From the NCBI GenBank assembly GCA_963787645.1, contig CAWBDS010000009.1, forward strand, positions 124,001-188,000: a stretch of 64,000 nucleotides of DNA, in the 5' to 3' direction. Below are positions 16,389 to 24,588 of this stretch, in pieces. The notes below the pieces were generated by a model. That model was not told the DNA's origin. It did no database searches and was given only the letters and a program-made list of their open reading frames with translations. This DNA is from Palsa-504 sp963787645. Lineage in GTDB: Bacteria > Actinomycetota > Actinomycetes > Streptosporangiales > Streptosporangiaceae. The position numbers and the translations under genes were made by a program. Position 1 is the first letter of the stretch, and each line of letters begins with the position of its first letter.

Positions 16389-17767
16389 GCAGCGTGGTCG
16401 TGATCGGCGCGGGGCTGGCCGGACTGGCCGCCGCCCGGCGGCTGGTGGCGCGCGGGCATGAGGTCGTGGTGGTCGAGGCCCGTGAGCGGGTGGGCGGGCG
16501 GACCGAGGGCCTGGTGCTGGCGGACGGCACACCGCTCGAGCTGGGCGGGCAGTGGCTCGGTAACGGCCACACCCGAATGTATGAGCTGGCCGGCGAGCTG
16601 GGACTATCGACGTTCCAGACCTGGAACGAGGGTCAGCTGGTGCTGGACCTGCTGGGCAAGCGGTCCACGATGAAGCCGACCAAGGGCGCCGTGCCGCGCA
16701 TCTCGCCGTTTGCGCTGGCCGACCTGGCCCAGGGCCTGGTGCGCTTCACCCGGCTCGCCGCGCGGACCGACCTGGAACGGCCCTGGCTCACGCCCGGCGC
16801 CGAGGTCCTGGACGGGCAGACCTGGGAGAGCTGGATACGCCGCAACCTGCGCACCAAGGCGGGCCGGGCCTACTTCCATATTGCCTGTGAGGCGGTGTGG
16901 GCCGCCGAGGCCAGCGACGTCTCGCTGCTGCACGCGCTGTTCTACACCCACTCCAACGCCGACCTCGAGACGCTCCTGGCGGTCGACCGGGGAGCACAGC
17001 GGGACCGGGTGACCGGCGGATCGGTCCTGGTCGCCCACGCGATGGCCGCCGCACTGGGTGACCGGGTGGTGCTGGGACGCCCGGTACGCCGCATCGAGCA
17101 CGACGCCAGCGAGGTCCGCGTCATGGCCCGCGACGGCTCGCGGTACCGCGGGGATGCGGCGATCGTCACGCTCCCCCCGACCCTGGCCAGGCTGGAGTAT
17201 GACCCGCCGCTGCCGTCGTGGCGCGATCAGCTCACCCAGCGGACGCCGGCCGGCTCGGTCATCAAGGCCTACGCCATCTATCCCGAACCGTTCTGGCGCC
17301 AGGACGGGCGCAACGGCCAGGCCGCTTCCGATGTCGGACCGGTCAAGGTGACCTTCGACAACTCACCGCCCGGCGGTACGCCCGGCGTGCTGATGGGCTT
17401 CTTGGAGGGCCGGGAGGCGCGCACCTGGGCGCGGCGCGGCCAGGCCGAACGACGAGAGGCCGTGATCGGCTGTTTGGTTCGGTACTTCGGCCAGGCGGCG
17501 GCGCGTCCCGAGCAGTACGTGGAGCGGGACTGGATGGCCGAGGAGTTCACCCGCGGCTGCTACGGCGCGCACTTCGGACCGGGAACCTGGACGTCCTACG
17601 GTGAGGCGTGGCGCGCCCCGGTCGGGCGCCTGCACTGGGCCGGCACCGAGTGCGCGTCGCAGTGGAACGGCTACATGGAAGGTGCCGTCCGCAGCGGCGA
17701 AGCCGCCGCGGAACTCGGTCGGGTGACGAGGGGTCATGCGGTCCAGACCACGGGAAACAGCGAGTGA
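16385..17767 (+). CDS. Flavin monoamine oxidase family protein
   Basis: A 460-residue flavoenzyme. The N-terminal FAD-binding motif VVVIGAGLAGLAAARRL is followed by VVVEARERVGGRTEG. The C-terminal FAD contact region reads HWAGTECASQWNGYMEGAVRSG, which is diagnostic for monoamine oxidases. The predicted reaction is oxidative deamination of an amine with release of aldehyde, ammonia and hydrogen peroxide. The usual C-terminal membrane anchor of eukaryotic MAO is absent. The start overlaps the stop of the DUF885 gene. The 3' end overlaps the convergent phytanoyl-CoA-dioxygenase-like gene by 34 bp. Confidence 0.9.
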   Translation: MSSVVVIGAGLAGLAAARRLVARGHEVVVVEARERVGGRTEGLVLADGTPLELGGQWLGNGHTRMYELAGELGLSTFQTWNEGQLVLDLLGKRSTMKPTKGAVPRISPFALADLAQGLVRFTRLAARTDLERPWLTPGAEVLDGQTWESWIRRNLRTKAGRAYFHIACEAVWAAEASDVSLLHALFYTHSNADLETLLAVDRGAQRDRVTGGSVLVAHAMAAALGDRVVLGRPVRRIEHDASEVRVMARDGSRYRGDAAIVTLPPTLARLEYDPPLPSWRDQLTQRTPAGSVIKAYAIYPEPFWRQDGRNGQAASDVGPVKVTFDNSPPGGTPGVLMGFLEGREARTWARRGQAERREAVIGCLVRYFGQAAARPEQYVERDWMAEEFTRGCYGAHFGPGTWTSYGEAWRAPVGRLHWAGTECASQWNGYMEGAVRSGEAAAELGRVTRGHAVQTTGNSE

Positions 17768-18543
17768 TCCATGGCGGACCCGGCCGGAAGTTCGTCCACC
17801 AGGCCGTCGAAGGGCGGCGAGGTGCGCCAGGTACGCGGCGCGTGCCGGGCGTTCTCGGCCAGGTACCGCAGCGACAAGATCCGCCGCCGACCGGAGTAGG
17901 GGAACCCGGGCGCGCCGTGCACGCTGAGGAAGTCGAAGAAGACCGCGTCGCCTGGCTCCAGGGCGAACCGGCGGATGTCGAAGGCACCAGGGTCCGCGTC
18001 GATGTCAGGTAGTTCGGCCAAACTTCCCTCCGGGAACCAGCGCGCCTCCTTATGGAGGAACGTCCGGGGCATCAGCCACGGACCCCGGTGCGTGCCGGCC
18101 ACCAGTTCCAGGCTCCCGCCGACCGGTACCGGGTCCACCGCGATCCAGGCGCTGACGCCGTGACCGTCCACGTTGTAATACGGCTGATCTTGATGCCAGG
18201 GCGTGCGCTGGGCGGTCCCGCCCTCCTTGACCAGGACATGATCGTGGTAGAAGCGGACCTGGCTGGTCGCCAGCAGCGCCGCCGCCACCGCCGGGACCCG
18301 CGAGTGCCGGGCCAGTTGCTCGATCTGGTCTATCTCCTGCCAGCGGCAGAAGTCTTCGACGAAGATGCCCGGGTCATCGACGGCACTGGCCACCTGAGCC
18401 AGCGGGCCCGGCCGGGCCAGGACCGCGTCGATCGCGGCGGCCGCGAGCGCCACCTGCGCGCCATTGAGCACCTGGCGGACGCACACCACCCCGTCGCGCT
18501 CGAAGGACGTGACCAGCGCATCGTCGACCTCTACCGGCTGCAT
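17734..18543 (-). CDS. Phytanoyl-CoA dioxygenase family protein
   Basis: A 269-residue Fe(II)/2-oxoglutarate-dependent oxygenase of the PhyH family. The iron-binding facial triad is visible as HxD in TPWHQDQPYYN and the distal His in SVHGAPG. The 2-oxoglutarate-binding Arg is likely in SGRRRILSLRY. Such enzymes hydroxylate small molecules using oxygen and 2-oxoglutarate, with succinate and CO2 as by-products; many actinobacterial members act in secondary metabolism. No dedicated pathway surrounds it here, so substrate is unknown. It is convergent with the amine oxidase gene, whose 3' end it overlaps. Confidence 0.9.
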   Translation of the reverse strand: MQPVEVDDALVTSFERDGVVCVRQVLNGAQVALAAAAIDAVLARPGPLAQVASAVDDPGIFVEDFCRWQEIDQIEQLARHSRVPAVAAALLATSQVRFYHDHVLVKEGGTAQRTPWHQDQPYYNVDGHGVSAWIAVDPVPVGGSLELVAGTHRGPWLMPRTFLHKEARWFPEGSLAELPDIDADPGAFDIRRFALEPGDAVFFDFLSVHGAPGFPYSGRRRILSLRYLAENARHAPRTWRTSPPFDGLVDELPAGSAMDHSLFPVVWTA

Positions 18544-18782
18544 GGCCGCACTCTAGCGTCGGCTTTACCCGAGTGGTCCCTGGGGCGGGCCGGAGACTGG
18601 CCGAAGGTGCCCGCGGTGACGATGCTGGCCGGGACGCCCTCGGCGCGGAGTTTGGCCTGCAGGGCGGCGGGGTCGCTCAGCTTGAAGATGCTGACCGTGA
18701 CATCGCCGTCGGCCTGCTTGGCGACGGTCCAGGCGGTTAGCTGGACCCGGGGGTGGTGGCTGGCCGGCGCCAGCGCGGTCAT
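18531..18782 (-). pseudogene. Remnant of a secreted/anti-sigma-associated hypothetical protein
   Basis: Minus-strand sequence from about 18782 encodes a piece (QLTAWTVAKQADGDVTVSIF, then LSDPAALQAKLRAEGVPASI) that resembles a short conserved segment of actinobacterial membrane or secreted proteins often encoded beside ECF sigma factors. A hydrophobic stretch lies just upstream in the same frame. After that segment the reading frame runs into unrelated sequence and stops. Family members continue well past this point, so I read it as a truncated remnant. The rest of 18783-19074 shows no other gene and should contain the promoter of the YCII/sigma operon. Family assignment is from memory of the motif only. 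Confidence 0.4.
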
Positions 18783-19074
18783 CCCGAGAACCCCGGGCGC
18801 AACAAGGCCGGCCGCCGACAGGCCGGCGGTAGAGCCCCACGGTGGAGCGCCCAGGCGCGGACAAACGCCGCCCTCCCGGGAGTTTTCGGCCTCCCCGGCC
18901 GACTGTCTCACCTGTGAATACCGACCGGGCCGGCGGTTGGTTGCACTCAGACGCGCACGGGAAATTCGGGTAAGACATTTTGGGGAGGCGGTGTCGGATC
19001 GGGGCGAGGACGTTCGTAGCAGCAGTGGGAGGCCGCCCGCGTGGGGCGCCACACAGCACAGGAGATGATCTGAG

Positions 19075-19398
19075 ATGCAGTACCTGATTTCCGTGATCAC
19101 CGACAGCCCGGACCTGGCCACCCCGGAAGAGGATGCGGCCATCGACGTATTCAACGACCGGCTCCAGGCGGAGGGTCACTGGGTCTTCGCCGGCGGTCTC
19201 GCGGGGCCGAGCGCGGCCACCGTCATCGACAACCGGGGTGAGCAGGCCATGGTCACCGACGGGCCGTTCCTGGAGTCGAAGGAGTACCTCATCGGTTTCT
19301 GGGTCATCGAGGCCGCCGACCTCGACGTGGCGCTCAAGCTCGCGACCGAGGGGTCGAAGGCCTGCAACCGGAAGGTGGAGGTGCGGCCGTTCCTATGA
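19075..19398 (+). CDS. YCII/DGPF-domain protein
   Basis: A 107-residue single-domain protein of the YCII-related superfamily with the hallmark DGPFLESKEYLIGFWVIEA. The upstream box AGGAG (19060-19064) supports the ATG. Its last four bases (ATGA) overlap the start of the ECF sigma gene, so it is translationally coupled to it. DGPF proteins are the characteristic genetic partners of ECF42-type sigma factors; they may act as sensors or cofactors, since no anti-sigma factor is encoded there. The protein is soluble, with no cysteine-based sensor motif. The molecular role is not established. Confidence 0.9.
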   Translation: MQYLISVITDSPDLATPEEDAAIDVFNDRLQAEGHWVFAGGLAGPSAATVIDNRGEQAMVTDGPFLESKEYLIGFWVIEAADLDVALKLATEGSKACNRKVEVRPFL

Positions 19399-20627
19399 CC
19401 GTGGTCGACGTCCAGGAGGTGATCACCCAGGCCCACCATGAGGAGTGGGCCCGGGTGGTGGCCACCTTGACCAGGCGTTTCGGTGACCTCGACATCGCCG
19501 AGGAGGCGGCCGCCGAGGCGTTCGTGACCGCCGTGCAGCGGTGGCCGGCCAACGGCGTCCCGCCCAACCCCGGCGCCTGGCTGACCACCACCGCCACCCA
19601 CAAGGCGATCGACCGGATCCGGCGCGAGAACAAGCGCGACGACAAGCAGAAGGAGGCTCTTCTGTTGTACGACGACGAACCGCCCGAACCAGTCGAGGCC
19701 ATCGACGACGAGCGGCTCCGGCTGATCTTCACCTGCTGTCATCCGGCGCTCGCGATGGAGACCCGGGTGGCGCTGACGCTGCGCATGGTGGCCGGCCTGA
19801 CCGTCCCTGAGATCGCCCGGGCTTTCCTGGTCACCGAGACCACCATGGGACAGCGGATCACCCGCGCGAAGGCCAAGATCAAGGCGGCTCGGATCCCGTA
19901 CCGGGTGCCGGCCGCGGCGGATTTCCCGGCGCGGGTCTCCGGCGTGCTCGCCGTCTTGTTCCTGGTGTTCAACGAGGGCTACCTGGCGACCGGCCCCGGC
20001 ACCGATCCGGTACGTCACGACCTGATCGCCGAAGCAATCCGGCTCACGCGCCTGATCCGGGCGCTGCTACCGCAGGACGGTGAGGTGGCCGGGCTGCTGG
20101 CGCTGATGCTCCTCACGCAGGCCCGTCGCACCGCCCGGGTCTCGGCCAGCGGCGAACTGGTCACGCTGGCCGAGCAGGACCGTGGGACCTGGGACGCGGC
20201 ACTGATCGCCGAGGGTCACCAGCTAGTGCGCGAGCGCCTGGCGGCCCAGGTGGCGCCGGGTCGCTATCAGATCCTCGCCGCGATCAGCGCCGTGCACACC
20301 TCGGCCCGCGACGTCCGTGACACCGACTGGTCCCAGGTCGTCGCCCTCTACGACCAGCTCGTCCGCCTCGACCCCTCCCCCATCGTCGCGCTCAACCGGG
20401 CCATCGCGGTCGCCGAGCTCGACGGCCCGGAGGTGGCACTGGCGGCCATCGACCGTCTTGCGGACCAGCTGGCCGGCTATCACATCTACCACGCGACCCG
20501 CGCCGACCTGCTGCGCCGACTGGGCCGCAGTCAGAACTCACGTGCGGCCTACGACCGGGCCATCGAGCTGGCGGGCAACCCCGCCGAGATCGCCTACCTC
20601 ACCCGCCGCCGCGATCAGCTGGGATAG
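19395..20627 (+). CDS. ECF42-type RNA polymerase sigma factor with C-terminal TPR domain
   Basis: A 410-residue sigma-70-family protein. The sigma2 region includes FGDLDIAEEAAAEAFVTA and AWLTTTATHKAIDRIRRENKR. The sigma4 helix-turn-helix includes LRMVAGLTVPEIARAFLV and QRITRAKAKIKAARI. The C-terminal 190 residues form a TPR-like extension (LYDQLVRLDPSPIVALNRAI, later RRLGRSQNSRAAYDRAIELA). That extension and the adjacent DGPF gene define the ECF42 group, which works without a conventional anti-sigma factor and needs the C-terminal domain for activity. Start codon overlap with the YCII gene implies coupled translation. The target promoter cannot be read from this window. Confidence 0.93.
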   Translation: MTVVDVQEVITQAHHEEWARVVATLTRRFGDLDIAEEAAAEAFVTAVQRWPANGVPPNPGAWLTTTATHKAIDRIRRENKRDDKQKEALLLYDDEPPEPVEAIDDERLRLIFTCCHPALAMETRVALTLRMVAGLTVPEIARAFLVTETTMGQRITRAKAKIKAARIPYRVPAAADFPARVSGVLAVLFLVFNEGYLATGPGTDPVRHDLIAEAIRLTRLIRALLPQDGEVAGLLALMLLTQARRTARVSASGELVTLAEQDRGTWDAALIAEGHQLVRERLAAQVAPGRYQILAAISAVHTSARDVRDTDWSQVVALYDQLVRLDPSPIVALNRAIAVAELDGPEVALAAIDRLADQLAGYHIYHATRADLLRRLGRSQNSRAAYDRAIELAGNPAEIAYLTRRRDQLG

Positions 20628-20646
20628 CGCCCGTAGGCTGGCCAGC

Positions 20647-21522
20647 GTGGTCACCGAGGCTGACATCCGACTGGCCGACGGCCGGACCCTGCACGCCTAC
20701 GACACCCGCCCGGGCGCCCCTGACGTGGCGGGCTCGCCGGTCGCGGCGTTCTGGCTGCACGGCTCGCCCAACATCGGCTCGCCGCCCGAACCGCTGTTCG
20801 CGGCGGCCGAGGCCAACGGCCTGCGCTGGGTCTCCTACGACCGGCCCGGGTACGGCGGCTCGAGTCCGCACGACGGCCGGTCAGTGGCGTCGGCCGCCGC
20901 GGACGTGGCTGCGGTCGCGGACGCGCTCGGCATCGGCCGGTTCGCCGTGCTCGGCCATTCCGGCGGTGGCCCGCACGCGCTAGCCTGCGCCGCGCTGCGG
21001 CCTGAGCGCGTCATCGCCGCGGTGAGCGTGTCCGGTCCCGCGCCGTTCGACGCGGACGGGCTGGACTGGTTCGCGGGCTGGTCGCCGGGCGTCGCGGCGG
21101 AGAACCGGGTCGCGGCGGGCGGCCGCGCGGCGCTGGAGGCGCACTGGGCCCAGGCCGAGCCCGAGGACATGGGCGCGTTCTTTACCGACGCCGACCTGAC
21201 GGCCCTGGGCGGTAGCTGGTCATGGCTGGCCGGCGTGGCGGACCAGGCCATGCAACAGGGCAACGAGGGACTCATCGAGGACACCCTGGCCGGGGTCCGG
21301 CCGTGGGACTTCCGGCCGGAGGCCATCAACGTTCCGGTCCTGATCATGCACGGGGCAAGGGACAAGATGGTCCCGCGCGGGCACGCTGAATGGCTGGCCG
21401 CGCGTTGTCCGGCGGCCGAATCGCGGATCGTCCCGGACGCTGGTCACATCACCGTGCTGGACAGCGCGCCGGACGCGCTGACCTGGCTCGGCGCCCGCGT
21501 GCGCGACGCACAGGCGGGCTAG
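20647..21522 (+). CDS. Alpha/beta hydrolase
   Basis: A 291-residue alpha/beta-hydrolase-fold enzyme starting at GTG 20647, 20 bp after the sigma factor stop, so probably in the same operon. The oxyanion segment is FWLHGSPN. The nucleophile elbow is GHSGGGPHALA (Ser). The acid is likely Asp in MHGARDKMVP, and the catalytic His is in DAGHITVL near the C-terminus. It has no signal peptide. It could be a member of the ECF42 operon's regulon or simply a neighbour. Substrate is unknown; esterase, lactonase or C-C hydrolase activities are all possible. Confidence 0.88.
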   Translation: MVTEADIRLADGRTLHAYDTRPGAPDVAGSPVAAFWLHGSPNIGSPPEPLFAAAEANGLRWVSYDRPGYGGSSPHDGRSVASAAADVAAVADALGIGRFAVLGHSGGGPHALACAALRPERVIAAVSVSGPAPFDADGLDWFAGWSPGVAAENRVAAGGRAALEAHWAQAEPEDMGAFFTDADLTALGGSWSWLAGVADQAMQQGNEGLIEDTLAGVRPWDFRPEAINVPVLIMHGARDKMVPRGHAEWLAARCPAAESRIVPDAGHITVLDSAPDALTWLGARVRDAQAG

Positions 21523-21538
21523 GGAATCATGGTGGCCT

Positions 21539-22606
21539 ATGACCACAGATGACGTGACACCGTCCGCTCGGGCCGCCGGGCACTCGGGGCCGGGGTACGT
21601 GGCGAATCCGGTCGCGCCCGACTTCGAGCTGGACGAGCCGCTGAGAAACGCCGCGGCCCGGTGGCTCAACCTGGTACCCGCCGAACATCGCCATGAGGCC
21701 CGGGAATCGGAGCAGGATGCTCTGGAGACGCTGCGGGAACACGCGCGCAGCTGCCGCGATCATCCGCTCGAGGCCCTGTGGGCGGCCCATCGTCACCTGC
21801 GGGATCGGGCACCGGCGGTCCGGATCGCATCGCTCGTACTGGCCTCCGAAGCGCTGTGGTGGCTGGGCCACTTCGAGGATGCACGCCGCGCCGCCCAAGC
21901 CGCGGTCGACGCCGATCCGGCCTGCGCCCAGGCGCTGTGGCGCCTGGCGGTCGCGCTGTACCGGCTCGGCCGATTCGACGAGGCCGACGAGCGCCTCGGC
22001 GAGCTGCTGAAGCTGGCCAGCCGGTTCGCTCCGGGGTGGGCCCTTCGCGGCCAGGTCAAGGGCTGGCTCGATGCAGACGACCCCGACGCGGGCCGGAGCG
22101 ACTTCGCCGAGGCGGCGGCGTTGGCCGCCGGTTCCGGTGCCTGGGTAGTGCCGTACCGGATGAGCCGCGCGGAGTTCGAGGCGCAGGCGGCCGCGGAGAT
22201 CAGGCTTCACGACGCCGAGACGGGGGTTCCGGCCGGCGCCCCGGTGGACGTGGCGTCGCTGCCGGACCGGTCGCGGGTCGAGCGGGGTGTGGATCCGGAT
22301 CGCCGGTGGCACCTGGAAGGGCCCAGCGCGGGGGGCGGTGATTCGGATAATTTGTTTGGCTCGCTGGGCGGGGACTTCGCCGCGGGGGCGCGCTCGCATG
22401 TCCCGTTCGGCACGAGGTTCGTGCTCTACCAGCGGAACATCGAGAACCTGTGCCCGGACCGGGCGGCGCTGCGCGAGGAGATCCGCAAGTCGATCGCCGA
22501 GCTTTACGACGCGGGCCTGGAGACCGGCGCGACCGTCGCCATCAAGGGTGCACCCGAGCAGCACGCCGAGGCGGCGAACATCCCCGGCGACGAGGGCGGA
22601 CCGTAA
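21539..22606 (+). CDS. TPR protein with degenerate zincin-like C-terminal domain
   Basis: A 355-residue protein. Residues about 55-210 contain helical repeats of TPR type (ALWWLGHFEDARRAAQAAVD and ALYRLGRFDEADERLGELLK). The C-terminal segment VPFGTRFVLYQRNIENLCPDR, continuing ALREEIRKSIAELYDAGLE, strongly resembles the start of minimal zincin-like metallopeptidases. In those proteins that helix would continue into an HExxH zinc site. Here the helix reads IRKSIAELYDAG with no histidines, so a peptidase activity is not expected. It may be a scaffold derived from a metallopeptidase. The gene is 16 bp after the hydrolase stop and could be in the same transcript. The comparison is from memory, so it needs a structural search. 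Confidence 0.7.
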   Translation: MTTDDVTPSARAAGHSGPGYVANPVAPDFELDEPLRNAAARWLNLVPAEHRHEARESEQDALETLREHARSCRDHPLEALWAAHRHLRDRAPAVRIASLVLASEALWWLGHFEDARRAAQAAVDADPACAQALWRLAVALYRLGRFDEADERLGELLKLASRFAPGWALRGQVKGWLDADDPDAGRSDFAEAAALAAGSGAWVVPYRMSRAEFEAQAAAEIRLHDAETGVPAGAPVDVASLPDRSRVERGVDPDRRWHLEGPSAGGGDSDNLFGSLGGDFAAGARSHVPFGTRFVLYQRNIENLCPDRAALREEIRKSIAELYDAGLETGATVAIKGAPEQHAEAANIPGDEGGP

Positions 22607-22616
22607 ACTGGCCGGC

Positions 22617-23000
22617 ATGGCGTGCCGTATCAGTGAGCTGGTTATCGACGCCGCCGACCCCGGCCGGCTGGCCGCGTTCTGGAGCGAGGTCCTCGGCTAC
22701 GTCGAACTCGGCCGGGAGCCCGACGGAAGCATCGAGATCGGCCCGCCGGACGTCGGCTTCGGCGGCTTGCAGCCCACCATGGTGCTCAGCCCGAGCAGCG
22801 ACCCGCGAGCCGGCAAGCTCCGGCTGCACATCGACGTCAACGCTACCGATCGCGACCAGGACGCCGAGCTGGAGCGGCTGCTCGGGCTCGGGGCCAGGGC
22901 CGCCGACATCGGCCAGGCCGGTACCGAGACCTGGCACGTCCTGGCCGACCCGGAGGGCAACGAGTTCTGCCTCCTGCGCGCCCGGCTCAGCCCGGCCTGA
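22617..23000 (+). CDS. VOC-superfamily glyoxalase-like protein
   Basis: A 127-residue protein of the vicinal-oxygen-chelate fold (Glyoxalase_6-like). The beta-alpha-beta-beta-beta pattern is visible: LVIDAADPGRLAAFWSEVLGY at the N-terminus and ADPEGNEFCLLRA at the C-terminus. Both are standard in actinobacterial VOC proteins of unknown role. A metal-binding His occurs in LRLHIDV. The start ATG lies 10 bp after the preceding stop. The 3' end overlaps the convergent methyltransferase gene by 14 bp. Functions in this family include dioxygenases, lyases and antibiotic-binding proteins, so no substrate is proposed. Confidence 0.88.
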   Translation: MACRISELVIDAADPGRLAAFWSEVLGYVELGREPDGSIEIGPPDVGFGGLQPTMVLSPSSDPRAGKLRLHIDVNATDRDQDAELERLLGLGARAADIGQAGTETWHVLADPEGNEFCLLRARLSPA

Positions 23001-23652
23001 CCCCGGGCGAGCGGCGGGCGCGCAGGACGAGGTCGGCGATGTGCGGGGTATCGGGCGGCGGGTCGATGCGCGGCTCGACCGCCCGCAGCTCGATCGTGAA
23101 CTGGCCGGCCAGCAGCTGGCCGAGGTCGTCCGCGTCGACATAGTCGGCCGGGTCGGTGCCGTGCGACTTCATGTGCTCGCGGTGCTCATCGCTGAGATCG
23201 TGATAGACCGCCAGCAGCAGCCCGCCCGGGCGCACCGTGCCGAGCAGGTTCCGCACCGCGGCCTGGCCGGCCGCCTTGGGCAGCGCCGGATACTGCATCG
23301 AGACCAGGTTGAACGACCCGGCCGGGAACGGCTCCCGCAGGGCATCCCCGCGAACCCACTGCACGGTGGCGCCCGCCCGTTCCGCGGCCTGGCGCGCCCG
23401 GGTCAGCGCCACCTCCGACACGTCGACGGCGGTGACCGTCCAGCCCCGGCCGGCCAGCCAGATCGCATCGGCGCCCTCGCCGCAGCCGACGTCGAGGGCC
23501 CGGCCCGGCGCGAGGCTGGCGACCTCGGCGACGAGCCGTCCATTCGGGCGCTCGCTCCACCGGGCGCCATCGCCCTCGCTGTACTTCGCGTCCCATTCGG
23601 CGGCCTGCACCGCCGAATGGGACCGCTCCCCGTGATGCTCGTGTTGGTCCAT
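22987..23652 (-). CDS. Class I SAM-dependent methyltransferase
   Basis: A 221-residue Rossmann-fold methyltransferase. SAM-binding motif I is ALDVGCGEGADAIWLA, motif II is VTAVDVSEVALTRAR, and the post-motif region is FNLVSMQYPALPK. The N-terminal WDAKYSEGDGARWSERPNG is characteristic of TehB/thiopurine-methyltransferase-like proteins that methylate small nucleophiles. No additional domains or membrane segments are present. A histidine-rich N-terminus (DQHEHHGERSH) might bind metal. It is convergent with the VOC gene. Substrate unknown. Confidence 0.9.
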   Translation of the reverse strand: MDQHEHHGERSHSAVQAAEWDAKYSEGDGARWSERPNGRLVAEVASLAPGRALDVGCGEGADAIWLAGRGWTVTAVDVSEVALTRARQAAERAGATVQWVRGDALREPFPAGSFNLVSMQYPALPKAAGQAAVRNLLGTVRPGGLLLAVYHDLSDEHREHMKSHGTDPADYVDADDLGQLLAGQFTIELRAVEPRIDPPPDTPHIADLVLRARRSPGVRPG

Positions 23653-23670
23653 GTTCGGCAGCGTAGACGG

Positions 23671-23781
23671 TTACGGTTTGCGCCCGACTCCGGCGTAGAT
23701 GGCGAGGTCGCGGCCGCTGTCCAGGTCGCCGCCTCCGGCCCGCCAGCGGTGCACCTGCACGACGCCGGGGTCCCGGGTCAC
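23671..23781 (-). pseudogene. C-terminal remnant of an S-adenosyl methyltransferase (DUF574/Methyltransf_19-like)
   Basis: A 36-codon minus-strand open frame ends in VVQVHRWRAGGGD...DLAIYAGVGRKP. That resembles the last residues of the actinobacterial Methyltransf_19 proteins, in which W-R-P followed later by Y-x-G-V-x-R-K closes the domain. Nothing upstream in the frame belongs to such a protein because the STAS gene is there. A GTG at 23781 overlaps the STAS stop, but this is probably coincidence. I interpret it as the 3' stub left when the STAS gene region was joined to a deleted methyltransferase gene. Confidence 0.5.
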
Positions 23782-24137
23782 GGCAGACGACATTGCGCCA
23801 GAGCCTCGCCCAAGCTCGCGAAGTTGGGAATCACCTGGTCAACGCCGGTAATAGCGAAAATGCGCAGGACGGCAGTGCTCGGCAGGACCAGCAGGATCTC
23901 ACCGCCCCCGGCGTGGGCCCGCTTGTGCGCCGCTACCAGGGCATGAAGCCCGGACGTATCGCAAAAGCGGGTCAAGGTCATATCAACCACGAACATGCCC
24001 GTCCGCCGCGCGGCTGCCTCCAGCAGAGCCACCTGCAGTCCAGCAGCGCTGGTGATATCGATCTCCTCGGGCGTCGCCACTACCGGCACGCCCCTGACCA
24101 TCTCAACTGGGAAACTCTCGCCCGGCATCTGCGCCAC
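23778..24137 (-). CDS. STAS-domain anti-sigma factor antagonist
   Basis: A 119-residue STAS protein. The phosphorylation-site region reads RFCDTSGLHALV (Asp60-Thr61-Ser62), with the conserved Asp before the Ser/Thr acceptor. The N-terminus (VPVVATPEEIDITSAAGL) matches the family start. It would bind and be phosphorylated by an anti-sigma kinase. The RsbA-like kinase gene lies 450 bp away in divergent orientation, so the two may form a partner-switching pair (inference). An alternative ATG lies three codons downstream. Confidence 0.87.
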   Translation of the reverse strand: MAQMPGESFPVEMVRGVPVVATPEEIDITSAAGLQVALLEAAARRTGMFVVDMTLTRFCDTSGLHALVAAHKRAHAGGGEILLVLPSTAVLRIFAITGVDQVIPNFASLGEALAQCRLP

Positions 24138-24588
24138 CTTCTGCGGATCGCGTGCGCGGCCACGGCCCGTCCGGGTTGGCGGTGCGCTCGTCGCACCGAC
24201 GGCTATGCCGCGCAGAGCTGGCGTGAGGCGAGTAACCCCTATAAGGGGACACTGCCAGACTCCGCTGTCCGCACAGCATTGTCAAACGAACCGCACCAGT
24301 ACCCCAGCCCAAGCTGCTGATGAGGAGATCGACACCGCCATAGCCGAGGCGGTCAAAGGCCTGCGCGCTTACAGCTGGGCTCACGTGGCCAACCTCGCTG
24401 GCAGCTTCCAGCGCATGGTCGCACTGCACTTCAGGGTTGTACGATCATGGTGTTGCTCCAGACCCTGGCGACTGCACTGGCGGAGTTCGCGGTGTAACCC
24501 ATGGGCTTGGAGCCGCTTCCCCTCCAGGTGCCGCAGGGTAGTGCGGCCGGTCAGCGTGTAGCCAGGCCCGGACGCGCGTGGAGGTGAG
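24138..24588. other. Divergent intergenic region between the STAS gene and the RsbA-like gene
   Basis: No gene can be supported in these 451 bp. It must carry both promoters if the flanking genes are divergently transcribed. It contains a small perfect inverted repeat CCCCT-ATA-AGGGG (24236-24248). One plus-strand stretch around 24320-24430 translates to a plausible helix (DEEIDTAIAEAVKGLRAYSW) but has no start or family match that I recognise. Confidence 0.4.

Noticed and set aside
24320..24430. Short helical open frame in the STAS/RsbA spacer
   Set aside because: No start codon with a ribosome binding site, no recognised family and length below what can be supported.
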